A DNA stretch of 64,000 bases from Leptolyngbyaceae cyanobacterium JSC-12 (GTDB lineage: Bacteria > Cyanobacteriota > Cyanobacteriia > Leptolyngbyales > Leptolyngbyaceae). The stretch spans positions 1,138,723-1,202,722 of the forward strand of contig CM001633.1 of the NCBI GenBank assembly GCA_000309945.1, read 5' to 3'. The notes beneath the pieces were generated by a model, which saw nothing but the letters and a program-made list of their open reading frames with translations, was not told the DNA's origin and did not search any database. Every line of letters starts with the position of its first letter. The first letter of the stretch is position 1. Shown piece after piece: positions 1 to 9,193 of the stretch. Both the position numbers and the translations under genes were made by a program.

Positions 1-162
1 CTGCTGAAACAGCCAGAACCCAATCATCACAACTCCAGCCGCAATCAGCCCTAGCGGAATCGCTGTCCAGCCTGCCACAACTCCGGCTGAGATACCAGCA
101 ATGATCAACATGGGACCCAGCCAGTAGAGATACTTAAGATTTTTGCGAGGAAAGTTCTTCAT
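1..162 (-). CDS. Gldg-like ABC auxiliary protein, N-terminal fragment
   Basis: Only the first 54 codons are inside the window; the gene runs off the left edge. The visible part starts MKNFPRKNLKYLYWLGPML and then has two closely spaced hydrophobic segments (about residues 12-30 and 33-52), as expected for the N-terminal membrane anchor of the Gldg / gliding-type ABC auxiliary family. The assignment rests mainly on context: it follows an ABC-2 permease and its ATPase on the same strand, the usual cyanobacterial order ATPase-permease-Gldg. About 156 bp of purine-rich low-complexity DNA separate it from the permease. Only the N-terminus is seen, so another membrane protein is possible. Confidence 0.55.
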   Translation of the reverse strand, partial: MKNFPRKNLKYLYWLGPMLIIAGISAGVVAGWTAIPLGLIAAGVVMIGFWLFQQ

Positions 163-318
163 CGATCAAGTAGGGAATGGGGAATAGGGGATAAAGTCTA
201 GGAAAGGTGAAGAAGATAGAAGGGTAAAAAGACAGAGCTTAGGGATTAGGGAAAACTTTAGACCTGTGACACCCTATACCCTGCTTCAACTTCTGGCTCG
301 TGACTTCTGGCTTCTTCT

Positions 319-1107
319 CTAGCTTCTCTGGAACCTGAACACATTTATGGACTGGGCAGTCAGAAAGATTCCCAGGAGGATATAGCTACCAAACAGGATC
401 AGGCTGCTACTGTCTAAAATGCCCTGTGCTAGGTTGTTGTAGTGCTTGAGCAGAGACAGGTGCCCAAATACAGTACCAATCCAACCGCCGATTTCTTGCC
501 CTACACCGTCAATAATCCACAGAAACAAAACTAGAGCAAAGGTAAAGATGGCAGCAAGGATAGTGCTGTCAGTGAGGGAGGAGACGAACATCCCTAATGA
601 GAGCACGGCGGCAGCGAGGAGAACTAAACCCAGGTGTCCCAGCAGAATAACAGAAAGGCTAACGGGTGGATTGGTGGCAGTCAGGACAATTAGCTCGTAT
701 ACCAGCATGGGCAATAGCAGCGTAATGAAAAAAGTGACGACTGCCAGCAGTTTGCCGATCGCCACTGCCCAATTGGTCACGGGTGAGGTTGCCAGCAGTT
801 CCAGCGTGCCGCGTTTGCGTTCCTCAGCATACAAACTCATGGAAAGAATGGGTAGAACAAAGAGGGCGATCGAACTCAGGATGCCGAGAAATGATTGAAA
901 AAATTGAATGGGAGCATCGATCGCACCCTGGTATCCGGCAGCATCAGCGTAGGCAATGCGCTGAATTGTAACGTTGAGAATGAACACAAAGAATAATCCA
1001 GACAAGAGCCAGAACACCCCTGCCACTACGTATGCTAGCGGGGATGCAAAGTAGCTCTGTAGCTCCCTGCGGTAGATTGCCACAATATTTGCCAGAATCA
1101 CTCGCAT
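319..1107 (-). CDS. ABC-2 type transporter permease
   Basis: A 262-residue integral membrane protein with about six hydrophobic segments, the first near residues 22-45, then groups around 85-110, 115-140, 150-175, 180-200 and 235-255. Between the first two segments is a loop containing FFQSFLG, and YAEERKRGTLELLATSP is the conserved element that follows the second segment in ABC-2 (NatB/GldF-like) permeases. It would form the membrane channel for the ATPase encoded immediately upstream: its ATG directly abuts the ATPase stop codon with no spacer, which suggests translational coupling. The substrate cannot be told from sequence; the family exports polysaccharides, lipids, drugs or proteins. 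Confidence 0.88.
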   Translation of the reverse strand: MRVILANIVAIYRRELQSYFASPLAYVVAGVFWLLSGLFFVFILNVTIQRIAYADAAGYQGAIDAPIQFFQSFLGILSSIALFVLPILSMSLYAEERKRGTLELLATSPVTNWAVAIGKLLAVVTFFITLLLPMLVYELIVLTATNPPVSLSVILLGHLGLVLLAAAVLSLGMFVSSLTDSTILAAIFTFALVLFLWIIDGVGQEIGGWIGTVFGHLSLLKHYNNLAQGILDSSSLILFGSYILLGIFLTAQSINVFRFQRS

Positions 1108-2118
1108 TTACACTGCTTCTCCTGTGGTTTCGGTTGGTTCATCGGATTCGTTCATTTCGGTGCCAGCCTCTAGGGGGTCCTCTTCTGTAGTGAGTTGCAA
1201 GAACACATCCTCCAAACTTGCCTGAATGCGGCGCATCTCAAACAACCCCAGTCCTGCCTCAACGATCGCGGCTGCTAGTTCGCGTCCAGGCAATTCTGTT
1301 CCAGATTCAGCCGTCACCTTCAGCTTGTGGCGACCTGCGGGTAAGTCTGTCGTCAGGCGATCAATGGTTTTGACTCCGTGAATCGTTTGTAACTGCGGCT
1401 GCACAGCGTCTATATCGCCTTCAATCTCCAATTCATAACCAGAGCCACCCATGAGTTGAGCCATCAGGCTTTCCGGGGAATTGGTTGCCACCACTCGCCC
1501 CTTGTTGATAATTGCGACTCGGCTACAGGTCATGCTGACTTCCGGCAAGATATGAGTTGAGAGAATCACTGTGTGGTTACCTGCCAGATTCTTGATCAGA
1601 TTGCGAACTTCAATAATCTGGCGGGGATCTAGCCCAACAGTCGGTTCATCCAGAATAATGACGGGCGGATCGTGGACGATCGCCTGGGCAATCCCTACTC
1701 GCTGCCGATAGCCCTTGGAAAGCTTGCGAATCAGTGACTTGCGGCGGTCAGTCAGGCTGGTTTTCTCCAGAGCCAATTCCACATACCGAACGCGATCGCC
1801 CGCACTCACTCCCTTAATTCGCGCCACGAAATGCAAAAAGCTCTCCACCGTCATATCGGTATACAAGGGTGGTGTCTCTGGCAAATACCCAATTCGCTGC
1901 CGCACTGCCATTGAATCTTCATGCACTTCATAGCCTGCGACTTTGGCAGTGCCAGAGGTGGCGGGTAAGTAACCCGACAAGATCCGCATCGTCGTGGTCT
2001 TTCCGGCTCCGTTTGGTCCCAGGAATCCCAAGATTTCTCCTGGCTCTACGGAAAATGTCACGTCCTCAATAGCGGCTGTGGTGCCATAGGTTTTACTGAG
2101 ATGCTCAACGTCGATCAT
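1108..2118 (-). CDS. ABC transporter ATP-binding protein
   Basis: A 336-residue nucleotide-binding subunit. Walker A is GPNGAGKTT (about residues 34-42), the signature region is KLSKGYRQRVGIAQAI (about 133-148), Walker B is PPVIILDEPTVGLDP (about 151-165), and the H-loop is ILSTHIL (about 185-191). The roughly 100 residues after the ATPase core resemble the regulatory tail of NatA/GldA-type ATPases, and the C-terminus is acidic (EEDPLEAGTEMNESDEPTE). First gene of the three-gene operon with the permease and the Gldg-like protein. Together they should form a cytoplasmic-membrane exporter of unknown substrate. Confidence 0.92.
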   Translation of the reverse strand: MIDVEHLSKTYGTTAAIEDVTFSVEPGEILGFLGPNGAGKTTTMRILSGYLPATSGTAKVAGYEVHEDSMAVRQRIGYLPETPPLYTDMTVESFLHFVARIKGVSAGDRVRYVELALEKTSLTDRRKSLIRKLSKGYRQRVGIAQAIVHDPPVIILDEPTVGLDPRQIIEVRNLIKNLAGNHTVILSTHILPEVSMTCSRVAIINKGRVVATNSPESLMAQLMGGSGYELEIEGDIDAVQPQLQTIHGVKTIDRLTTDLPAGRHKLKVTAESGTELPGRELAAAIVEAGLGLFEMRRIQASLEDVFLQLTTEEDPLEAGTEMNESDEPTETTGEAV

Positions 2119-2212
2119 GGGCTTTACACAAGCTCACATTACCAACCACACATCCTAAACCGAGGTTGCGTCAATGAGGTCACATTTATACATCAGAAAT
2201 ACTTCAGAAGTA

Positions 2213-3022
2213 CTAACGATTTGCAGTTTCAGTCGTAGGCAAGGTGAAATAGAAGCGACTACCTTTACCATGAGTCGATTCAAATCCCAGTTTGCCACCT
2301 TGATTTTCAACTAGCAATTTACAGAGTGATAACCCCAATCCGGTACCACCAATGTCCTGGCGATCGCGATGTTTGACCCGGTAGAAGCGTTCAAACAAAA
2401 AGGGTTGGTCGGCTTCAGGAATGCCTAACCCATAATCTTTCACCCATACTTGCACCCATCCAGAGGGTTCCAGGGATGCGCCAACCTCAATGGGATGACC
2501 ATTCGGCGAATACTTAATGGCATTGGAGAGCAGATTCACCAGCACTTGCGACACTTGCCAGCGATCGCCCCACACATCCGGTAACACACGATCAAAATGA
2601 TAGGTAATAGGGTACGGTGCAAATGCCGAGATTGATTCGTCAATCAACCGCTGCAAACAAAAGCTAGTGGGGCGAGCTTCCAGCTTTCCAGTTTCTAGAT
2701 CGTGCAACGCTACCATATCTGCCAGCAGTTCTTTCAATCGGCGAATTTGCTGCTCAACTACACCTAAAAACTCTTGTCGCTGATGCCCCACCAACTCTGA
2801 ATCTGCCAGTAAATGCACAGAGCCATTTAGTGCCGTCAACGGGGTTGCTAACTGGTGAGTCAAAAGCTGTAGAAGCTGAGTATGACGAGCAATCTGCTCA
2901 CGCAGCGATTGGTTTTCCAAAATGAGTGATTGTGCCAGTTCAGCATCCAATTCATCTACGAGATCAACCATAATGTGACCTGGCAGAGAAGGAAGAGAAC
3001 CTTCGTTAGAGAAAAGAGGCAT
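2213..3022 (-). CDS. Short sensor histidine kinase without recognisable sensor domain
   Basis: About 269 residues from the ATG at 3022 (an in-frame GTG at 3052 and a later ATG at 2971 are alternatives; none has a strong ribosome-binding site). After a short N-terminal coiled coil comes the HisKA box LLTHQLATPLTALNGS with the phospho-accepting His, then N-box NLLSNAIKYSPNG, G1 DYGLGIPE, F-box PFLFERFYR and G2 GGTGLGLSLCK. It is a complete kinase core with no transmembrane, PAS or GAF domain, so it is probably cytoplasmic and receives its signal from a partner. No response regulator is adjacent, so it is an orphan kinase. Confidence 0.88.
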   Translation of the reverse strand: MPLFSNEGSLPSLPGHIMVDLVDELDAELAQSLILENQSLREQIARHTQLLQLLTHQLATPLTALNGSVHLLADSELVGHQRQEFLGVVEQQIRRLKELLADMVALHDLETGKLEARPTSFCLQRLIDESISAFAPYPITYHFDRVLPDVWGDRWQVSQVLVNLLSNAIKYSPNGHPIEVGASLEPSGWVQVWVKDYGLGIPEADQPFLFERFYRVKHRDRQDIGGTGLGLSLCKLLVENQGGKLGFESTHGKGSRFYFTLPTTETANR

Positions 3023-3311
3023 CTTAAACACAGATATTATTAGCGTTTGCACATGTTACATATCTTAACAATTTTGGCAGAACTTTGAGCGATGCATCAA
3101 GAAACGATCACGTTGCTGGGTTGTCTCTATTGTCGTGTGAAGAGTCCTAACGGGTGCGATATTGCAATGTAAATAAATGCTTAAATAATCGCGGCATGGT
3201 TAGGTGGATAGACCGGTTGCAGTTCTAGCAACTCCTAGAAATCTCCCTGATCAGGCTGCTTAACCAGGAAAATAAAAGAAGAACTATTTGGCTGCTGCAC
3301 CCATCGCCACA

Positions 3312-4922
3312 ATGTTTCCAGAACACGAGCGTATTCTCACCGCTATCGATGTCGGCACGAACTCCATCCACATGGTAGTCGTTCGAATTCAGCCTTCTCT
3401 CCCCGCTTTTACGATTGTTGCTAGAGAAAAAAATACAGTTCGCCTGGGAGAGCGATGTAAACAAACAGGTCAATTAACGGAGGCAGCGATGGAGAGAGCG
3501 ATCGCTGCACTCTATCGCTGTCAGGAAATTTCCAAAAGCCTGAATTCTGAGCAAATTATTGCTGTTGCTACCAGTGCAGTGCGCGAAGCCCCCAATGGTC
3601 AAGAATTTTTACATCGGGTCGAAACTAAGTTAGGGCTTTGGATCAATTTAATTTCGGGGGTCGAGGAAGCTCGACGGATCTATCTAGGCGTTTTGTCAGG
3701 GTTGGAGTTTAATAACCAGGCACACGTGGTAATCGACATTGGGGGCGGCTCCACCGAATTAATTTTGGGGGATGGACAGGAACCCCGCAGTTTGAGCAGT
3801 ACCAAGATCGGAGCAGTTCGCCTTACCAATGAGTTTATTTCCACTGATCCTATCAGTAGCCTGGAGTTTCAGGCACTTCAGGCATATATCCGGGGGATGC
3901 TGGAGCGTCCAGTTGAAGATCTACAAGCACATCTGCGTCCAGGTGAATCCCTACGGTTGGTGGGAACATCGGGAACCATCGAAACCCTTGCCACAATCCA
4001 TGCCAAGGAACATTTGGGGATCGTGCCCGATCCATTACATGGCTACACATTTAGCCTGAGAGATTTGCGAGAGATGGTGAGCCGATTTCGCCGACTCAAC
4101 TGCGCCGAGCGATCGCAACTACCTGGGATGAACGATCGCCGCTCTGAAATCATCCTGGCAGGGGCACTAATTTTGCAAGAAGCAATGACGTTACTGGGGT
4201 GTGAGTCGATCAAAATTTGTGAGCGATCGCTACGAGAAGGCGTGATTGTTGATTGGATGTTAACTCACGGGTTGATCGAAGATCGGCTACGCTATCAAGA
4301 CTCTGTACGTCAACGCAGCGTCATCAAAATTGCTCAGAAATATCGAGTCAACCTGCGATATAGCGAACGAGTTGCCGAATTTGCCCTCAGTTTATTTGAC
4401 CAAACTCAAGGGGTGCTCCACCAGTGGGGCGCAGAAGAACGAGAGTTGCTGTGGGCAGCGGCGATTTTGCACAACTGTGGACACTTCATCAGCCACGATG
4501 CCCACCACAAACACTCCTATTATCTCATTCGCCACGGTGAACTCCTGGGTTATACCGAAACTGAAATTGAAACCATCGCCAACCTTGCCCGCTATCATCG
4601 CAAAAGCAATCCAAAGAAAAAACACGACAACTATCGGTGCCTGACTAGTAAGCCCCATCGCCGCGTGGTAGATCAACTCAGTCCTCTGCTCCGTCTGGCA
4701 GTGGCGCTGGATCGCCGTCAAATTGGGGCGATCAAACAAGTAACCTGTGAATTACGTCTGGATCTGCAAGAATTTCGTCTCTATCTCCGCCCCACTCAAC
4801 CTGGCGATGATTGTGACCTAGAACTCTGGAGCCTGAACGAAAAGAAATACAGCTTTGAGGAACAATTTGGTATCAAAGTTGTACCAATTTTAGAGTTTGC
4901 GATCGCTGGAATTAGAGGCTAG
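3312..4922 (+). CDS. ppx: Exopolyphosphatase, Ppx/GppA family
   Basis: A 536-residue ASKHA-fold phosphatase that removes phosphate from polyphosphate ends (or the 5' phosphate of pppGpp). The N-terminal phosphate-binding loop is AIDVGTNSIHMVV and the second is VIDIGGGSTELIL; GTSGTIETLA follows. The C-terminal half (from about residue 330) is an HD-like region with HNCGHFISHDAHHKHSYY, as in long Ppx proteins. I chose ATG 3312 over the in-frame TTG at 3288 because homologous proteins of this family start shortly before the DVGTNS motif and no ribosome-binding site supports the TTG. It stands alone, convergent with the downstream regulator, 15 bp away. Confidence 0.92.
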   Translation: MFPEHERILTAIDVGTNSIHMVVVRIQPSLPAFTIVAREKNTVRLGERCKQTGQLTEAAMERAIAALYRCQEISKSLNSEQIIAVATSAVREAPNGQEFLHRVETKLGLWINLISGVEEARRIYLGVLSGLEFNNQAHVVIDIGGGSTELILGDGQEPRSLSSTKIGAVRLTNEFISTDPISSLEFQALQAYIRGMLERPVEDLQAHLRPGESLRLVGTSGTIETLATIHAKEHLGIVPDPLHGYTFSLRDLREMVSRFRRLNCAERSQLPGMNDRRSEIILAGALILQEAMTLLGCESIKICERSLREGVIVDWMLTHGLIEDRLRYQDSVRQRSVIKIAQKYRVNLRYSERVAEFALSLFDQTQGVLHQWGAEERELLWAAAILHNCGHFISHDAHHKHSYYLIRHGELLGYTETEIETIANLARYHRKSNPKKKHDNYRCLTSKPHRRVVDQLSPLLRLAVALDRRQIGAIKQVTCELRLDLQEFRLYLRPTQPGDDCDLELWSLNEKKYSFEEQFGIKVVPILEFAIAGIRG

Positions 4923-4937
4923 GAAGAATCAGCGGCG

Positions 4938-5639
4938 CTATAGCATTAACCGCTCCAGTGCATGAGGATCTGAAATACATAACGTTTCGCGATCGCGGAT
5001 AATTAACCCTTTTTTTTCCAGTTTGCTCAAAACTCGCGTCACAGTTTCCCTGGCTAACCCACTCAAACTGCTAAGTTCTCGATGCGGCAAATTAGGGATC
5101 TCAGTTCCTTGCTGGCTAATCTTGCCTTGCCCATCTGCCAAAAATAAGAGGATATCCGCCACCCGCGACACACTGTCCGACTCACGCAATCGTAACCGTC
5201 GATTGACCTGCCGCAGCCGACGAGCCATCAACTTTGCTAGCCGAATCCCTGATTGCGGCTCTGTGTTCAACAAGCGAACAAAGTCCTGTGCAGGCATATT
5301 CCCAATCACTGTTGGAGCTAGCGTAATCACATCCGTAGAGCGAGGCACTTCATCTAACGGAGCCATCTCCCCAAACAACTCGCCTTTTCCCAAAATGTTT
5401 AAGGTAACTTCTTTACCATCCAAGTTGTAGGTACGGATCTTGACCCAACCGCTGAGAATAAAGTAAACCGAACTACCCCAATCATTTTCCAACAAAATCA
5501 CCTGGTTTGCTGGGTGATTACGCATGACCACATTCGCCGTTGCCCGCTCTACAGCTTCCTCTGGCAAGCCTTGAAAAAACGGGGCAGAACGAATCGATAG
5601 GTTAGCAGCAATATCTCGAGGAGCGAATCGGTCTTCCAT
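4938..5639 (-). CDS. Crp/Fnr family transcriptional regulator
   Basis: A 233-residue regulator with an N-terminal cyclic-nucleotide-binding fold (about 20-135) and a C-terminal winged helix (about 150-230). The effector cassette reads GELFGEMAPLDEVPRSTDV, which keeps the Gly-Glu and the Arg-Ser typical of cAMP-binding members such as SyCRP1, so cAMP binding is plausible. The recognition helix region is LPHRELSSLSGLARETVTRV, the standard Crp HTH pattern. There are no N-terminal cysteines, so it is not an Fe-S Fnr. It is transcribed away from the 536-bp gene-free stretch and is convergent with ppx. Target genes cannot be told from this window. Confidence 0.9.
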   Translation of the reverse strand: MEDRFAPRDIAANLSIRSAPFFQGLPEEAVERATANVVMRNHPANQVILLENDWGSSVYFILSGWVKIRTYNLDGKEVTLNILGKGELFGEMAPLDEVPRSTDVITLAPTVIGNMPAQDFVRLLNTEPQSGIRLAKLMARRLRQVNRRLRLRESDSVSRVADILLFLADGQGKISQQGTEIPNLPHRELSSLSGLARETVTRVLSKLEKKGLIIRDRETLCISDPHALERLML

Positions 5640-6175
5640 CGAGCCAATCCATCAAAATGTTTGTCAGGTCAGGATAAATCATAGTTTAACTTTTCCAAGT
5701 CTGTGAAAAATTCCGAATATATTTGCACTTCTGTTCCCAAAATGAGTTCGCGATTAAAGCCTCAGTCGAAGGAACTGAATCAATTACGCAATAAGACTTC
5801 ACACAATTTCATCAGATTTTTGCAGAATCAACCCGATACTGCACTAATTTTTCTGAGAATCTGTTATTTTCTTGGATTCCTGGCGTACACTCTTTGCAAC
5901 AGGATGGAGTGAATAGGGCATTCTGGAAACCTGGAGAAAGACAAGTCAAGAAAGACAAGTCGATAGTAGAAAATAAAGAATAGAAAATAGGGATAAGGTT
6001 GCTGACTTTCCTAATTGTCTTGCCAACATTTATCACTCATTTTCTGGATAAGCCATTTACCTTTTCGGTTAGCTTAAGTTAGGCACTCGTCTATATCATC
6101 CTTAAGCGATTTTAACCAGAAAGCCTGCCGCGACTCTGAACCCTTCTCATCATTTAGCTAATCAGGGGTTACATT
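5640..6175. other. Gene-free region between the Crp-like gene and the acidic-protein gene
   Basis: A 536-bp AT-rich divergent intergenic stretch with no convincing gene. It should hold the promoters of both flanking genes. It contains a direct repeat AGAAAGACAAGTC at 5935-5947 and 5949-5961, a run of AGAAAATAAAGAATAGAAAAT-like purine-rich DNA (5968-5994), and a separated inverted repeat GCTTAAG (6072-6078) / CTTAAGC (6101-6107) about 70 bp before the downstream start codon. Confidence 0.5.
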
Positions 6176-9100
6176 GTGACTTCTCAGAAGGAACAAATCC
6201 AGATCCTCATCACCGAAATTGATAGCGTTCTCCAACGAACCAACCCACGTTTGCCTTGGGTGATGTCGGGGGAGGCAATTCAGCAGCGGCAACTTTTGGA
6301 GCGTGTTCGCAACTATTTAGTGGCGTTGCAACAGCGGTTACCGAGTGATGAGGGCTTGGGCGGAGGAACCAGTCTGATGCCTCAGGCTCCCTCTACATCA
6401 GCTCAAATCCCGCCGTCACCAGACCTCTTACAGGTTGAGGGAGCAGCAGAGATGACGCCCTATCAGATGATGCAGATGATTTTGCGGGATGTCAGTTATT
6501 TGCGAGCAAATCTAACCCCTGTACCAACCCAATCACCGCTTAATCAACAACAACTTACGGCGGAGTTGTTACAGGTTTTGATGAGCCGTTTGCAGGAGAA
6601 TCTATCACAACAGATCGCTCAAACTTTGGGGAACCTGCGTAGCCAACCTCTCCCCTATGAGCCAAATGCAATGTTACCGGGTGGCGTTTCGGTGGCGGGT
6701 TTAGGCAATCCTCAAGCCAGTTCTCAATATGAGCAGCTTCAGAATTTGCGATCGCGCTCGGACCAGATGCTGGTCAACCTCGACTCCACTCTAACAGTGG
6801 TGTTTGAGTCACTTCAGCGGAACATTCAAGCCTATCAGGAAGCACTTTCCCAAGGGCTAGAGCGTATGTACAGCATGGGGCAGCAGAGTGAGTATACCTT
6901 CAAGATGCTGATCGACCAGCTTGCTGAACAACTGAAACAGGAAGCCTCTTCTTACCTACAGTCTTCACTCAAGCCAGTACCAGAAGCCGTTTCGCCGCCA
7001 ACTGAGTCGGTGAGCGCGCCTGAGATTACCCAATCGCCCCAGCCCCAATCCCTGTCCATTTCCATCTCTCCATCACCGTCCATCGCTTCCCCCTCGATTA
7101 CTCCGGCTGTAGACCCGCTGCCTCCCACTTTTCCCTACGCTGGCACAGAGTTTCTATCGTCTGAAATTTCGGGTTCTGATCTAACAACTCCCACAGAACC
7201 CATAGTTGAGACGAAATCAACAGTTGAGACAGATGAAACACTGCCTGCAATCTCTTTGGATTCCGCGATCGAAGCCTGGCTGCAATCAGTTAGCAAAATG
7301 AATCGCAGCACAGACACGCAAGAACAGGAACCCTTGGATCTGCCAGAACTGGATTTGAGCAGCTTGGAGTTGGGTGAAGTAGAGCCAGACTTGCCCAATA
7401 CAGCAATGGAATCCTCTGTAGCAGATACAGTAGACACTGTTGATCATGAAACTGCTGAAATTGATGCAGCGCTCAAGTTGTTAGAAGATTTGAGTGCTGA
7501 AATTGATAATCCAACTGACTCGTTCTTGCTAGAAAATGCAGAGGCTCAACTTGACCAAATGCTGGTTAGCTCGGCCGCTGACGAATTGACGGACACAGCT
7601 ACAGAAATTCCCAATGATGCCCGCGACGAACTGGACGAGTTTTATCAAAGTTTGTTTGGGTCTGAGGCAGCTACTACGCCTCCAGTAGAGGCACCCAGTT
7701 CGGTTGAGGAACCCATTCCATCTCCAGCAGAATTGGAGTCAATCTTCCCCAGTCTACCTGTCTTAAGTCCACCAGAGTCGTCTGAACCCACACGGAACAT
7801 TTCAGCTGAAGTTACTGAAGCTGAACCTCCCATGTTTCTAGATTTGCCAGACGATTTATTTGAGCCTGCGTCATTTGAGCCAGAACGGGAGGTAGCGATC
7901 GCTCCCCCCTCACTTCCGTCTTTGGATGAATCAATTACTTCAGACGCAGACGAGTTCATATCCTTAGCTGACCTGTTTCAAAACGTGACACCAGAGGCAG
8001 CCCACTCAGTTCCAACCGAGCCTCCTGGCGTATCTCCCCCCCCTTTTTCAACCACTCTATCTGCCACTGACTCTCAAACACTCTTTTTGTCTGATGACTT
8101 GTTTGGTGGAGACTCCAGTTTAGAATCTACCGAAGATCAATTTACCCGCGCTGCCCCGGATGAGAATCTACTGCCTGATGCCTCTATCCAGGAACTTAGC
8201 TCTAGCCTTGATTTAGATGAACTGACTTTGAGTAGTTTGAGTCAAGATCTTTCTAGCCTGGAAAAGGCAACTGAAACGGGAGAGTTTGCGGATGTTTTTG
8301 ACCAGGAGATGAAAACTTCACCGGAGTTAACACTAGAAGCATTTGCTACTGACGTAACACAAGCGACTGCCCAGTCAACCTCTCCAGATGATCAGAATAT
8401 GCTTTCTCTGGATGAGTTTGCTGCTGCACTGGGAGACTCTCCTGCAGTTGCGCCAGCGCCAGTGCCCTACTATCAAGCGTCACCTGCGATCGCGGATATC
8501 ACAATTGAGGGATTCGCCCAGCTTTTTGATAACGACACCACCCAGCCTGAACCTCTTCCCGCACAGCCCATAAACTCGGTAGAACCGCTACCATTCACCC
8601 TGGAGGGAACAACCAACCTGTTTGAAGAACAGGCTACAGCACCAACGGCTCAACCCCTTGTGCCTCCATCCCCCAACGATGAGCAACTAACCCCCTTTAC
8701 TCTGGAAGGGATGGATGACTTATTTGGGGAGGCTGCCCCTCTCCCACCTCTACCTGTTATCTCAACAGAAAATTCATCACCCGCTGTTAAGGAAACAGCA
8801 GAAAAGACACCCTTCACCATTGAAGGGATGAATGACTTGTTTGAGGATGCACCTGCGATCGCTTCTACCCCTCCGCCAAAGTCATCGGTTCGCTCCGTTC
8901 CAGTTACGCCCCCTATTCGCGAAATTCCGCCCTTTAAGCCAGAACTCCCCACCGTCAATGATTCCACTGAAACGTTGCCGCCCTTCGAGCTGGAACAATT
9001 AGATAACTTGTTTGCAGATACTACTTCCAACGCTAGTTCTGCGATTCAAGCCAAGACGCCTGATAGACAATCCTTGGATGCGGCATTTGAGAGTCTGTTG

Positions 9101-9193
9101 GGCAGTCCACCACCCACAGCTTCAGAATCCAACCCATCTCAACAAACAGGAGCAAAAAAAAAAAGAAATTTCCTTGATTCCTCCCCACGATGA
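6176..9193 (+). CDS. Large acidic Pro/Ser-rich protein with repeated DLF motifs (upstream half of a probable split gene)
   Basis: Starts at GTG 6176 and encodes 1005 residues. The first 260 are mostly helical and Gln-rich, with a probable coiled coil around 190-260. The rest is a disordered, strongly acidic, Pro/Ser/Thr-rich region. Near the end a short motif of the form PF-T-L/I-E-G-M-x-D-L-F recurs five times (about residues 774-786, 805-818, 839-852, 879-891 and 935-948), and looser DLF elements occur earlier (near 555, 598 and 638). No signal peptide or membrane segment. Translation ends 27 bases after an A11 tract; the next frame continues into an actin-fold domain, so the two are probably one polypeptide of about 1577 residues. 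Function unknown; the motif array suggests a multivalent scaffold. Confidence 0.8.
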   Translation: MTSQKEQIQILITEIDSVLQRTNPRLPWVMSGEAIQQRQLLERVRNYLVALQQRLPSDEGLGGGTSLMPQAPSTSAQIPPSPDLLQVEGAAEMTPYQMMQMILRDVSYLRANLTPVPTQSPLNQQQLTAELLQVLMSRLQENLSQQIAQTLGNLRSQPLPYEPNAMLPGGVSVAGLGNPQASSQYEQLQNLRSRSDQMLVNLDSTLTVVFESLQRNIQAYQEALSQGLERMYSMGQQSEYTFKMLIDQLAEQLKQEASSYLQSSLKPVPEAVSPPTESVSAPEITQSPQPQSLSISISPSPSIASPSITPAVDPLPPTFPYAGTEFLSSEISGSDLTTPTEPIVETKSTVETDETLPAISLDSAIEAWLQSVSKMNRSTDTQEQEPLDLPELDLSSLELGEVEPDLPNTAMESSVADTVDTVDHETAEIDAALKLLEDLSAEIDNPTDSFLLENAEAQLDQMLVSSAADELTDTATEIPNDARDELDEFYQSLFGSEAATTPPVEAPSSVEEPIPSPAELESIFPSLPVLSPPESSEPTRNISAEVTEAEPPMFLDLPDDLFEPASFEPEREVAIAPPSLPSLDESITSDADEFISLADLFQNVTPEAAHSVPTEPPGVSPPPFSTTLSATDSQTLFLSDDLFGGDSSLESTEDQFTRAAPDENLLPDASIQELSSSLDLDELTLSSLSQDLSSLEKATETGEFADVFDQEMKTSPELTLEAFATDVTQATAQSTSPDDQNMLSLDEFAAALGDSPAVAPAPVPYYQASPAIADITIEGFAQLFDNDTTQPEPLPAQPINSVEPLPFTLEGTTNLFEEQATAPTAQPLVPPSPNDEQLTPFTLEGMDDLFGEAAPLPPLPVISTENSSPAVKETAEKTPFTIEGMNDLFEDAPAIASTPPPKSSVRSVPVTPPIREIPPFKPELPTVNDSTETLPPFELEQLDNLFADTTSNASSAIQAKTPDRQSLDAAFESLLGSPPPTASESNPSQQTGAKKKRNFLDSSPR
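9154..9164 (+). other. A11 homopolymer at the junction of two frames
   Basis: Eleven consecutive A residues. In the upstream frame they encode Lys-Lys-Lys-Arg and lead to a TGA at 9191-9193. Skipping one A moves the ribosome or transcript into the +1 frame, giving GAKKKEISLIPPHDDSSS and then the actin-fold domain, with no stop until 10910. It may be a sequencing error, a natural indel, or a slippage site. Confidence 0.75.

Noticed and set aside
3288-3311. TTG start extending the exopolyphosphatase by eight residues
   Set aside because: No ribosome-binding site, and the ATG at 3312 gives a normal N-terminus.
7135-9030. Long minus-strand frames opposite the acidic protein
   Set aside because: Their Ser/Gly-rich products are the antisense reflection of the biased acidic/Pro-rich sequence.
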